In this document: piece by piece, positions 1-10,190 of the stretch
Layout of the letters: each line of letters starts with the position of its first letter
How positions within the stretch are numbered: the first letter of the stretch is position 1
NCBI RefSeq assembly: GCF_000364225.2
Contig: NZ_AQFT02000001.1
Coordinates: 3,429,501 to 3,493,500, forward strand
Source: Eubacterium plexicaudatum ASF492
Lineage (GTDB): Bacteria > Bacillota > Clostridia > Lachnospirales > Lachnospiraceae
Reading direction: 5' to 3'
DNA: 64,000 bases
Notes under the pieces: generated by a model
Databases searched by the model: none
The model's input: only the letters and a program-made list of their open reading frames with translations
Told to the model about the DNA's origin: nothing
Program-made: the position numbers and the translations under genes

Positions 1-580
1 CAATCCCCATCTTACAGCTTTTTTCCTGTTTCAGCAGATTTACTCCTATATGGCGTGCCATATTCATGTTTTCTGCTGCATTTCCAGCCCTGATCCGGCT
101 TTCATCCTCCCTGAACGCGATATCAAGCACCCAGTGCAGGCTGTTTTCAATCCCCCAGTGTGCCCTTTCAATTTTCCCATATTCTCTGTCATTCCTTTCC
201 TGCTGTATATGGCGTAATTAGTGCTCCTTACACAGATCTTTATAGTAACGCCCCGCCTTTTCCAGGGCATCTTTCTTTTCCGTAAATACATCTTTTTCAA
301 AATACTCCTGGATATCGTCCATAAGTGTCTGCTGGTTCCCTTTCACCTGCAGGATATAATCTGCGTTTTTGTGAATGATCTTGCGGGCGATCCCTTTCTG
401 CGTTCTCATCGCATCAATTGTGACAATACACCCTTCCAGGCACAGAATGTCCAAAAACTCTGGTATTGTCTTTATCTCGTTTGTTTTTTCATCCACACAC
501 AACTGGCCCAGTACAAGGGATGATTCTACTGTCCATGCGCTGACCGTGTGGATCGGTTTGATATCCCCTGCTTCTTCCAT
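1..580 (-). pseudogene. ISAs1-family transposase, broken and truncated
   Basis: Two blocks of an ISAs1-type DDE transposase read on the minus strand. The first (about 580 to 218) contains HTVSAW, the NEIKTIPEFLDIL stretch and VTIDAMRTQKGIARKI with the catalytic Asp, then ADYILQVKGNQ. The second, in another frame toward base 1, contains [19 protein letters not shown] and [11 protein letters not shown], the conserved C-terminal block. About 50 residues expected between the blocks are missing, the N-terminal third is absent, and the 3' end runs off the window. This is a dead transposase remnant. The family assignment is firm because both hallmark blocks are visible. Confidence 0.85.
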
Positions 581-843
581 AATAATTATTTCCTTTCCGG
601 AGTTTGGAAATAATTATACACGAATGTGTAAAGATTGTCTTTGACTAAATTCAATATAACAGAAAATTTGAAACTTGGGAATACATAAAAGCTTGCGTTT
701 ACCGTGGACTGCCATGCTGCACTTCTTGACGTAAATGAAGACTTATGGTATGCTGATTTTAACTTTGCCATTATGCAGAATTTATTCATATTCTGGCCAT
801 TGTCCGCAAAAGAAAAACATCTGAAAATAAGGAGAATTTCGTT

Positions 844-2892
844 ATGTTCAAGTCACCGGAAAGAAAAGAAAAAAAGCCTTTCGGTTAGGTGTAGGCGGAA
901 AACTCATGTTAACGGTTACCCTGCCGATTGTCACAATCCTCATTGTCTTGGCCTGCATCGTAACTACCCAGATTGTGAAAACCATCTTCAAATTAAAAAA
1001 TACGGATATGATTAATCAGATTGATGCTGCCGCTGTACGAACCTCGGAATACTTTGAAGGGTTCTTTACCAGTGGAAAATATGTGATGGACAGAACTTCC
1101 GTTCGCCAGCTTTTCGATGAACTGGAAGTTTCCACAGAGTCTTACCGGTTTGATCAATCAGATTTTTACGACTCAGCCATGCGGGACTTGCAGTATGCAT
1201 GTGACGTAGGCGGAGATGCTGTTCATGCAGTCTGGATTGGAGGTATAAAAACAACCAGACCATTCAGTCCGACGGCTTTATCAGCGACCCTGCCACATAT
1301 CAGGTAACGGAACGCACCTGGTACAAAATGCTGCAAGAATCCAAGGGAGAAGGAATTGTAACTCCTGCCTATAACGATGCGAGCAGCGGAGAACTCATTA
1401 TTACCTCAGCCGTGCCGTATATGAATGATGCCGGTGAAATGATCGGTGTCATCGGCATTGACATTTCGATGGATGAGATGACGAAATATTTCAGCGGAAT
1501 TTCCATCAGTGAAACCGGATATGTCACGGTTTATGATTCTTCCCGGAATCTCGTGTACCACCCGGACAGCTCGCTGATTATGACCAACATGAAAGATATT
1601 TCCTATTCCGATAACATGAAGCAGATTCTTGAGAACCATCAGACAGGAATCATCGACCGATACCAACGTTCCGGGGAAACCTTTTATGGCGGAATTTCTT
1701 ACATAGACAGCCTGGACTGGACGATACTTGCCTGCATGGGCGTCGACGAATATATGCAGGAAATTCACGAAGAATTTATGACACTTATAATGGGATTCCT
1801 GCTGTGTATTGTTGTTGCCGCTCTCATCTGCCTGTTGCGTGCAAAAGCCATTGTAAAACCGCTGAAATCCATTTCTCTGATTGCACAGGGATTTGCACAG
1901 GGAAATCTGGATGCTGAAATACACAGGCACGCAAATGATGAAATCGGAGATCTGGAAGAAGTTTTTTCCTGTACACAGTCCAATCTGAAAGAAATCATTT
2001 CCGATGTGGGATATGTTTTACAGCAGATTTCAGAAAAAATCTTGCCGTATCTACATCGGCTGTTTATCTGGGTGATTTTTCGCAGATTCAAAATTCTCTG
2101 CAGGGAATCGTAAAAGCACTGAATGAAACCATGTCACAGATTAACGACGCTGCCGAACAGGTTGATTCCGGTTCCGAGCAGGTGTCCGGCGGCGCACAGG
2201 AACTGGCACAGGGAGCCACCGAACAGGCAAGCTCCGTAGAGGAACTGGCAGCCGCCGTACAGGAAATTTCCGAAAAGATTAATCTGAATGCGAATCACGT
2301 AAAGAACGCAAACCACCAGGTTAATATAACCGCTGAAAAGCTACAGCTGAGCGCATCAAAAATGAAAGAGCTGGTATCTGCCATGGATGAAATCAATCAA
2401 AGTTCCAATGAAATTGAGAATATCATCAAAACCATTGATGATATTGCATTTCAGACAAATATCCTTGCCTTAAATGCAGCGGTAGAAGCCACGCGCGCCG
2501 GGGAATCCGGAAAAGGCTTTGCCATTGTAGCCGAAGAAGTCCGCAGCCTGGCTGCAAAATCAGCAGAAGCATCCGCTACTACACAGAACCTGATTCACAG
2601 TTCCATTGAAGCTGCGGAAAAAGGAAGCGTGCTGGCAGCAGACACCGCAGAAGCCATGAAAGAAACCGAAGAATGTGCACACAGCGTCACCACATCCATT
2701 ACCGAAATCGCACAAAAATCCGAAGAACAGGCAATTGCAGTCTCCCAGATTACCCAGGGGCTGTCGCAGATTTCATCGGTTGTGCAGACAAATTCTGCAA
2801 CCGCACAGGAAAGTGCTGCCGCCAGTGAGGAACTTTCTGCCCAGGCCGGAATCATGAAAAACCTGATTTCCGAATTCAGGATTTCAGGCTGA
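844..2892 (+). CDS. Methyl-accepting chemotaxis protein (dCache-HAMP-MCP), frame broken three times
   Basis: A membrane chemoreceptor that signals through CheA/CheW. Start ATG 844 follows AAGGAG. The order is an N-terminal membrane helix ([20 protein letters not shown]), an extracellular dCache-like sensor region, a second membrane helix ([18 protein letters not shown]), a HAMP segment and a full signalling domain with the conserved hairpin tip ([20 protein letters not shown]). About 680 codons, normal for the family. The frame shifts near 884, 1246 and 2034. Each break is repaired by adding one base, the last in an A6 run, so the gene may be intact in the cell. The ligand cannot be told. A strong terminator follows 54 bases after the stop. 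Confidence 0.88.
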
Positions 2893-2945
2893 CACGGCTC
2901 CTGTTTTATCCGAAAAAGAGCTGCGCACTCCGCCGCTCCGGACAT

Positions 2946-3022
2946 AAAAACGGGGCTGCCGCATTAAGAAGCATCCATACAGCATTCGTATATGATGCTC
3001 TTAATGCAGCAGCCCCGTTTTT
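2946..3022. terminator. Strong bidirectional rho-independent terminator
   Basis: A long inverted repeat: the left arm AAAAACGGGGCTGCCGCAT (from 2946) pairs with ATGCAGCAGCCCCGTTTTT (to 3022), with an upper stem continuing through TTAAGA/TCTTAA. A-rich and T-rich flanks make it work from either side. It separates the chemoreceptor from the minus-strand remnant and the dnd island beyond. Confidence 0.85.
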
Positions 3023-3330
3023 AAGCCCGTCTTGCAGCATCCAGCATTTCTCTTTCATGTTTCAAATCAAACTCTGTTTGCCATTCAAGAAATTCATCTC
3101 TTTTATCATGGCTAAGTTCCTGTTTCCACATAAATCATTGAATTTCCTAATTTCATCTCATCGGTAATTTCTTCAAAGGTCAAGTCTTCGTCCGTGTCCT
3201 TCGTCAAATTCAGAACCGCCTCAAACCAATAAAACTTATAGCTCTGCGCCTTGTTGTTAAACATACTGGCAAACCTTCCGTGTCCAAATTATTCTCACAA
3301 ACAATTTCCAGATGTAATTCAAGACTCATA
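3022..3330 (-). pseudogene. Remnant of an HNH-endonuclease-like gene joined to an unidentified C-terminal tail
   Basis: This stretch downstream of dndA has no long open frame. One minus frame reads GRFASMFNNKAQSYKFYWFEA followed by an acidic DLTFEEITDEMK segment, which resembles the N-terminus of a group of HNH-endonuclease-domain proteins. A second frame then reads WKQELSHDKRDEFLEWQTEF and HEREMLDAARRA and stops at 3022, just before the terminator. The HNH motif itself is not present, so this is a chimeric or deleted relic. The similarity is from memory of the family. Confidence 0.4.
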
Positions 3331-3345
3331 TTGCCCACATCTTCA

Positions 3346-4497
3346 TTAACACATGATCTGTTTAGCCGTCTCTATTAGTTGTCTTAGGTTTTTCTCCAAT
3401 TCTTCAGCGGATGTATCCGGTCCCCAGCTGATCCTCACGGAACACTCAATCTCCGCCTCCGGAACTCCCATTGCTGAAAGAACGTAACTTGGAGCATAGC
3501 TTTTTGAAGTACAAGCCGAACCATTTGATAGACTACAGTATTGCTTAGAAGAAATCATTAGTGCTTCAGACATTACTCCCGGAATGCACACATTGACCGT
3601 ACTACTGACACAATGATGCGGATCGCCATTCAGATGATATTCCAGTCCCACCTCATCAAACAAACGCAACACAAGGTTCTTAAGATTTCTGGTTTTCTGC
3701 TTGTTTTGTGCATACTCGCGCGCTGCAATCTCACAGGCACAACCACAACCGGCCGCCAATGCTACCGGAATCGTTCCGGGTCTGATTCCATGTTCCTGCT
3801 GCCCTCCGTACATAATACCTTTCACTGGCGGCAATCTATAGCCATTCTTTCTAAGCACCAGAACGCCTATCCCCTGTGGACCCTGAAACTTGTGTGCACT
3901 GAAGGAAAGCATATTGTATTTCAAACGTTTGAGTTCCTCTACCAGTTTTCCGCAGCTCTGTGTTGCATCCACATGAAAGAGGACTTTTCTTTTGGCCAAT
4001 TCCTCACCAATCTCTTCCACCGGCTGGATTATGCCTGTTTCATTATTCACATGCATTAAACTGACAAGCAGCGTATCCTCTCTGATGAGAGAAAAAATCT
4101 GCTCTGTGCCAACCCTTCCGGAAAGACCAGGGCTCACAATATCAATCTTGAATCCCTTTACTCCCAATGCTTTTACAGTCTCCAGAACAGCCTTATGCTC
4201 AATGGCAGATGTGATAATATGCCTTTTCCCTGTTTTTTCCGCATACTCTTCAAGTCCACGAATGGCAATATTATTGCTTTCCGTAGATCCGCTTGTAAAA
4301 AACACTTCCCCAGAAGTTGCTCCCAGCAAATCAGCGACCTGACCCCTGGCGTACTCAACAACTTCTCTTGCCTTTTCTCCGTGATTATGTGTCCTGCTAT
4401 CCGCATTGCCAACAGATCCTTTATATACCTCAATCATGGTGTCAAGTACTCTGGAATCGATTGGAGCGGATGCATTGTAATCTAAATATATGCTCAT
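3346..4497 (-). CDS. dndA: Cysteine desulfurase DndA (NifS/IscS type)
   Basis: A PLP-dependent cysteine desulfurase that would supply persulfide sulfur to DndC for phosphorothioation and for its Fe-S cluster. Visible features are YLDYNASAPI at the N-terminus, FTSGSTESNN, HVDATQ, the PLP lysine motif SFSAHKFQGPQG, and the catalytic cysteine loop NGSACTS. About 383 residues, normal length, no frameshift. ATG 4497 is chosen over an upstream codon because GGTGAAGGA sits directly before it and the conserved IYLDYNA follows. It is the last gene of the dndB-C-D-E-A operon, 82 bases after dndE. Position makes it DndA; by sequence alone it could be a housekeeping NifS. Confidence 0.88.
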   Translation of the reverse strand: MSIYLDYNASAPIDSRVLDTMIEVYKGSVGNADSRTHNHGEKAREVVEYARGQVADLLGATSGEVFFTSGSTESNNIAIRGLEEYAEKTGKRHIITSAIEHKAVLETVKALGVKGFKIDIVSPGLSGRVGTEQIFSLIREDTLLVSLMHVNNETGIIQPVEEIGEELAKRKVLFHVDATQSCGKLVEELKRLKYNMLSFSAHKFQGPQGIGVLVLRKNGYRLPPVKGIMYGGQQEHGIRPGTIPVALAAGCGCACEIAAREYAQNKQKTRNLKNLVLRLFDEVGLEYHLNGDPHHCVSSTVNVCIPGVMSEALMISSKQYCSLSNGSACTSKSYAPSYVLSAMGVPEAEIECSVRISWGPDTSAEELEKNLRQLIETAKQIMC

Positions 4498-4579
4498 TCC
4501 TTCACCGCCAAACATAAAAGATCATCAATGCTTTTTATAAAGCCCGTTCCACAAAGATGCGCGATACCTCTTTCAAGGT

Positions 4580-4873
4580 TCAGCCGAAAATATTTGCAAC
4601 CGTTTCGTTATCGGTTGCTAGTCCCATACTAATACACCACGCTTTTACAAGAGCTTCATAAACCTCATAATAATCGCCGCCAAAGGTATACCAAGACATC
4701 TCCAGATTACTGTCGCTAGCAATCGGATTATCTGTTGGCAAAGTTTTCTCCGCAAGTGAATAACAAAGTGCCCATCTGCAGAGAATATTCCAGTTTTTAA
4801 TACCAGTTTTCCCTTTTAATCTGGAAAGCTGGTCTTTTGCCTGCTGTGACAGGCGTACCTGTTTTACAATCAT
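4580..4873 (-). CDS. dndE: DNA sulfur modification protein DndE
   Basis: A small protein of 97 residues. The family binds nicked duplex DNA and is required for phosphorothioate insertion. Visible family signatures are RLSQQAKDQLSRLKGKTGI, then WNILCRWALCYSL, a Pro-rich stretch, DSNLEMSWYTFGG, and a C-terminal helix with KAWCISMG. Its ATG overlaps the dndD stop (ATGA), which indicates translational coupling. The frame is intact. Confidence 0.88.
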   Translation of the reverse strand: MIVKQVRLSQQAKDQLSRLKGKTGIKNWNILCRWALCYSLAEKTLPTDNPIASDSNLEMSWYTFGGDYYEVYEALVKAWCISMGLATDNETVANIFG

Positions 4874-6815
4874 AATCCCTGAAAATATCCTTTCTTAATC
4901 GATGTGCTCTTTGTTTCTTCACTGTATACAAGAGTAAATTCATCACCGACAAATTCCTTCATCATGTCATAATAGTTATGATCAATTTCTGTATCTGTAG
5001 AAAGTATGATAGTCTGATCACTGGCATTTGGGAAATATGTGGAAATAATAGAAGTCCGATGCTGTGAATCAAGTCTGGCCAGCGGAGTATCAATAATAAC
5101 CGGCAACTTTTTCTTTGAGCAAAGAGCTAATGCCCAAAGAATAGCAATGACCATAAGCTGTTTTTCACCAGCCGAAAGCGACTCTTTTGACACTGCGTTG
5201 CCGTTCTCGTCAAGATATTGCATATCGAGTGTTTCCGGATTCATAACAATTTCCTGTATTAAATTTTCTTATTTGCCAGCTTTTTATAACACTTTGTAAT
5301 AGTTGTACCAAGGGTTCCGGTTTTTCTCTTCTGCAATTCTATGGTATAAGCGTCAACGATCCGAAGCGCCATATTAGAATATTTCAGCATTCGATCCGCA
5401 TCGTCCTGAAGTTCCACTTTCTGAAGGTAGCTCTCAACACCTCTGTTATATTCAGCAGTTTTCGAAATCACAACCGCATTAACTAAGCTCCGATCCTGCT
5501 GCAACTTATTCAGCTCTACCTGTACCTCTACCAGCTCAGCTTCTTTAATTTTAATTTGATTATATATTGCAGCCGGCTCTTTCTCATTGATATCCAGAGT
5601 AAGATAACTGTCTACCTCTTCAAGCTGCCTCTTTAAAGCTTTTTTATCAGAAAACAGTGTCTTTGTATGTTCTACGCTCTGTTGAAGTGCACTTTCCACC
5701 AGTTCATTCATCTGAAACAGCGCATGGTCAGACATATCATAAATCCGGGGAGCGGCATCCTCTTTCGTTTGCTTTCTTACAAAATCCACGAATTCCTGAC
5801 TTGCTCCGATTGAATCCGGATGATCCACAGCAAAATCTGACAAATATGCATCCATCTGCTCCAATGCCTGCTGCATAATAAAATCATTATGCTCATCTTC
5901 AGCTTGCAGCTTTATTTGGCTTATTAAATCTCTGACAAGAGCCATCGGCAATTCTGTTGCAGCCATTCCAATCAAAAACTCTGAATTCTGTATGATTTCC
6001 GTCCGGATCTCTGCTCGTTTTTGCATCAGTTCCTGACGTTGTTCAAGCACCGCACCTCCCTGCAGCTCATAGTTCTTATGCAGCTGTTCAAGCGCCTCCT
6101 GTACAGTTTCAACTTTTTCTGTTACCAGAATGATCGTTTCGTCTATTTTCTTTAATTCTGAGATTGCTTGATCACGTTCTTCTCGAAGGCCATCCAGTTT
6201 CGCACTAAATTCATCATCTGCACCCTTTTGGCGAACTCTCTTTATACTGCGTCCGAGATCATTCTTAAGGACATCCATAATCGTAATACCCAGCATGGAA
6301 CGGATTGATTGATTCATTTGATCATCGGTTTTCGCTACAGCAAGCTCTGCTATTTTTTCTCCGTCAAAGAAGTAAAAACTAGACAGCGCACTTGGCAAAA
6401 TATTTTCCACGAACATCGCCCAGTTTTTTGTGAGGAATTCACTGTATGTTCCGTTTTGCTGAACGCTTATCTTTTCCTTGGTAATTTTTGAAAGAGCGTC
6501 CCATTCTCTTCTTACCACATAAGTATCATTAGTACTTTCGTTAAGGACAAACTCTAACTCGATGAAACTGTTTTGACTCCAATGACTTTTATTCACGTAA
6601 GATCGGAGATACTGATTATATGAATTATATTTACTTTCCTTATGAGCGATAGAATTTGCTCCATACAGAGACAGAAGAATCGCCTCAAGAAAAGTAGTCT
6701 TTCCTCGTCCGTTCATTCCACCGATCAGGACTATTGGCTTCTTTTGCGTAAATTCAAAAATATTGGTTCCTGCATACACACCAAAATTATGCATGGTTAA
6801 TCGGTTGATTATCAT
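4870..6815 (-). CDS. dndD: DNA sulfur modification protein DndD (SMC/Rad50-like ATPase), frame broken once
   Basis: The ATPase of the phosphorothioation complex, thought to open or nick DNA for sulfur insertion. The N-terminal Walker A is GGMNGRGKTTF. A long coiled coil of about 250 residues lies in the middle. The ABC signature LSAGEKQ and Walker B LPVIIDTPLARLD are in the C-terminal part. About 648 codons in total, matching DndD. The frame is lost near 5266: the last codons before the break (KKLANKK) and the first after it (ENLIQEIV) rejoin if one base is added in the A-rich run. ATG 6815 overlaps the dndC stop (ATGA). Confidence 0.88.
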
Positions 6816-8316
6816 TCCTCTGACTCCTCATCCATTTCTTCTTCCGATGGCTGATTTCCATAACTCAAAAATTTCTCGTTATATTTTCCACCATAATCTT
6901 TCTTGCGGTTCATCTTATCCAGATAATACTGAGTAGCATCTTCTTCGTTCTGGTAAAAAGTCCGAGAAATCACCTTTTCCAGATCATCGATAATTCCCTT
7001 CCGCTGATTCATTCCAACCGCATTGCTTTCTACATCAATCAGGCTATACATCATTTCAAATACCAACTCTTGGTCTCCATATAATTCCTGACAGACTGAT
7101 TGCAGAATATCCCATTCCTCTTTGCCAAAACCTCCAGCATAGATCCAGTTTGGATCTGCAAATTCTTTCCCAGTAACGTCGCGATAGATTTTTGGAACCG
7201 CATCATCAAATTCATGCTTTTCCAATACCCATATCCTTCTGATTGCCTGAAGTTCCGGAATTCTGATCAATTCAAGATCCGCAAACCCTTCCGGTCCTTC
7301 TTCGTTGATATTCTTTTGAATACAAAGAAGATCTCTCAACCATTCCTCCCGAACTTCTTTCTTATAAGGCCCGTGAAACAGCTTTCTATAATTCCCCTGA
7401 AGATTTCCATGCATGCGGCGGAAACTACGACGCTCACGATCTCCCTCTTCATTGCCAAACTGATTCCGAAATTCAAGAAGCTGCGTCATCCACTCCTTCT
7501 CATCATCATTGGCAATCATTGCCTCCATTGATTTGTCTTTCTCGACCATTGTACATACCCAGCAGCCGAAACGACTTTTTCCACAGGATGGCAAATCTTT
7601 ATCAACCATAAGCGGGCATTCATTATCTGCTGTAGCACCTTTGTACATGGTCAATAATTCCATATTCGAGTATCCCCATGGATTCTTATATTGCATCAAA
7701 AACACCCAGACATCATCATCTGTCCATGCTTCAAGCGGTGAAAAAACAAGTTCGTTTGCTAATGTAGGATTTGGACTAAGAAGTTCTCTTACCCTCTTCT
7801 TTTCCAGATTTGTCATCGTCTGATTTCGTCTGGAACTCTCTGCCTTTCGTGTGCCAAGAACGAGGATCACTTCCCCATGCTCTGCTATCTTATTCTTAAT
7901 AAAGCTATTAACGGGCTGGATTTTTAATCGATCCGTGCACCATCTGTATTTCATCCGAGGGAATGGATATCCGCGTCCAATCAGATTAACCCAAAATGTA
8001 TTATTGTAATCAGGAATTAGTCGTTCCGGAATAATCGGCAAATGCTTTTCGCTTGCCACATTACGCATTGCTTCTAACGATTTCTCAACCCATTTTGACA
8101 CAACCGGAGACTCTACCAACGTATCTGTATTCATTACATGAATCGGTTTCTTTCGTTGTTCAACCGGAAGTCCCTCGATGGACATCCAGACAAGTTGCAA
8201 TGCCGCAGTGCTGTCCTTTCCCCTGAATACCCAATCATCCAGGGTATATCATCCGACAAATATAGATTTTGAATGGTTTCCATCAAACCAGTTATTGTTT
8301 CTTTGTTAATCACCAT
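6812..8316 (-). CDS. dndC: DNA sulfur modification protein DndC (PAPS-reductase-like sulfurtransferase), frame broken in the PP-loop
   Basis: DndC activates the DNA phosphate with ATP and transfers sulfur. Visible are the reconstructed PP-loop SGGKDSTAALQLVW, the stretch EGLPVEQRKKPIHV, RWCTDRLKIQP, and the cysteine group NECPL...PSCGK...FGCWVC expected for its 4Fe-4S cluster. About 500 residues, normal. The break is inside the PP-loop: C4 on the plus strand at 8220-8223 must be C5 to give SGGKDS. As written, the first frame ends in nonsense after SG and the catalytic loop is lost. GTG/ATG options exist; ATG 8316 has GGGAGA upstream. The start region overlaps the dndB stop region. Confidence 0.88.
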
Positions 8317-8329
8317 TTTTATCTCCCGC

Positions 8330-9399
8330 CTATTCACCTATTGCTTTTAGCAAAGCATCTTCTGCGTTCTGTTCTTCCTTAGACAATGGGAGTCCCATTT
8401 CTGTCTTCAATACATTAGCAATTAACAATGCCGCCTTTTTATTCGTAATAATTCTTCCGGTTTCACTGATTGCCCTCAAATACCATATATTTGCATTACG
8501 ATTCCAATTGATATCATCGAGCTTTTTATGCATCCCTGCATATTCACTTCCGAATTGCAATAAAAATAATTTCCCAACCTACCTAATGCCTGAATTACTA
8601 TGCTTTGAGTAGCTATATACTGCTCACGTAAATACACTTTCGTAATTTCTTTATGCTGCAGTTCCTGCCATTGAGCCATATGAGCAACCACTGCCGTCCA
8701 ATATTCCATGAGGAACTCTTCTGTATTCTTTTTCATCTTTCTCCCAGCAATAGTTTTGTTCGCAGAGTAAAAAGAATTTAATGTAAAAAGATTTGAAGAG
8801 TATTTACCTAGATTATCTTTTTCCTTGTCTGTATAATTATTCAAGAACTCAATATTCCATATGACATTCCTGGTGATCACCGCCATTTCATCACGGGAAT
8901 CGTATAATTCTGAGATAGAATTGGATGTCTTTACTGCATTCTTATTTAAATCCGTAAAAATCTGCTGACTTCTTGCCAGCCCTTTATCAGCGAAGAAAAC
9001 AATGGATATTGTCTCATCTCCCAACGACGGATCCCCACGCATTGCTTCCAGAATGGAAGATTTTCTATGCTGTCCATCGTTGATCAGAAGTTTTGCGTCC
9101 ATTGAAACTTCCAGCGTCCCAACATCTGGATTGATTGAATCTGACTTAAAAGAAAATTCTCCATCAATCGATGCTGCCAATGCAGAAAATACATAGGTAT
9201 CCCTATTATCCAGTATATATTTACTGATCACCGGGATTCTGGACTCGTTCAGTTTTCGCTGTGCTCTATATTCCGGCAAAACATATTCATCATCAATCGG
9301 GAACAGGCGCGGAAGCATTTTTAACGGAACCATCGCAATATAATATTCTTTTTGGGCCTGAACTCCTCGAACTACCGGGAATTTATAAATATAATCCAT
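8330..9399 (-). CDS. dndB: DNA sulfur modification protein DndB (DGQHR domain), frame broken once
   Basis: In studied dnd operons DndB represses the dnd promoter and affects modification-site choice; it is not needed for catalysis. The family motif INDGQHRKSSI is present around residue 110, with FTDLNKNA downstream as in DndB/DGQHR proteins. About 356 codons. The frame breaks near 8562-8566 (A5 on the plus strand). On one side the protein reads LGRLGNY, on the other LQFGSEYAGMHKKLDDINWN, and one added base joins them. ATG 9399 is preferred because GGAG lies 5 bases upstream. It is the first gene of its transcription unit, with a promoter and two palindromes just upstream. Confidence 0.85.
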
Positions 9400-9428
9400 A
9401 ATCATCTCCATCTAAAATAAGTCGACTA

Positions 9429-9475
9429 TACTTAAGTAGATACTTAAGTATATCCTTTTATCTCATAAAAGTCAA
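9429..9475 (-). promoter_or_regulatory. dndB promoter with a twin TACTTAAGTA operator
   Basis: On the minus strand -35 TTGACT (9475-9470), a 17-base spacer and -10 TATACT (9452-9447) form a near-consensus vegetative promoter for dndB-C-D-E-A. Two copies of the perfect palindrome TACTTAAGTA lie at 9441-9450 and 9429-9438, centred 12 bases apart. They cover the -10 box and the likely start point. The arrangement fits a repressor operator. DndB, whose relatives bind the dnd promoter, is the obvious candidate; the lost XRE regulator is another. Confidence 0.7.
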
Positions 9476-9512
9476 TGAAATATGACATATTTAGGCTGTC
9501 CCCGAAGGACAC

Positions 9513-10190
9513 TCAATATTTTTTGCTGCCACCTGTAAACGAAAGTTTTACCCGCTTATCCAGAGATTCCTCCTTCAACCATCGCAATACATTATCATCC
9601 AGATCCATCACTGTCGCCTTACCATTATTCATCTTTTGCAGGAATGCTATGATATGCGAATCCAGACCAAGTCCATTAATCAAAGTTTTTGCTTCTGAAA
9701 GATTATGATCCATCGTTTTGAAATCTCCGATACTCGATGTCCAAACGGAGCCCTTCGCAATTCCTTCCATGCATTTGGATACATGTTCCGAATCAATTCC
9801 AGATATCACCTGCAATGTACTGATGGTCGCGTTTGTTAAGGTCAAATACTGCTTCGACCACTCCTTTTTAATACTTTGCTGAATATTCTTAAAGTCTGTC
9901 TCAGCCTGATTAATGGCATCTTTCTCTGCAAAACCTGACCGGATCACAGCCTTTTGTTCTGTCAACAGTTTTTCCAAATCAGACAATATCGTATCACTTA
10001 ATTGGAACTGCATATTTTCTTTCGTATATTGCAGTGCAGCCATTAACGAATGAATCTGTGTTGTCAGCGATTTATAACGAAGATCGAGGGCATCCTGAGC
10101 CACCTTGTTATCTCTTCTTTCTTCACGCTGACGGAGCTCCTTCATATCCTTAATCTTTTTGCTTAGAACATCTATCATCATACCCATCAT
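9513..10190 (-). CDS. Coiled-coil protein of the phosphorothioation-linked module, unknown function
   Basis: 225 residues, not recognised as a named family. The first half is strongly helical and charged (KIKDMKELRQREERRDNK and following), with heptad-like spacing suggesting a coiled coil. The C-terminal third is globular with VMDLDDNVLRWLKEESLDKR. No membrane segment, nuclease motif or NTP-binding motif is seen. Its start overlaps the stop of the large ATPase gene (10187), so the two are translationally coupled and likely work together. It is the last gene of the effector block, 122 bases before dndB. Confidence 0.7.
   Translation of the reverse strand: MMGMMIDVLSKKIKDMKELRQREERRDNKVAQDALDLRYKSLTTQIHSLMAALQYTKENMQFQLSDTILSDLEKLLTEQKAVIRSGFAEKDAINQAETDFKNIQQSIKKEWSKQYLTLTNATISTLQVISGIDSEHVSKCMEGIAKGSVWTSSIGDFKTMDHNLSEAKTLINGLGLDSHIIAFLQKMNNGKATVMDLDDNVLRWLKEESLDKRVKLSFTGGSKKY

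Noticed and set aside
2946..3022. CRISPR repeat or IS end
   Set aside because: It is a single inverted repeat with A/T flanks after a gene stop; a terminator explains it.
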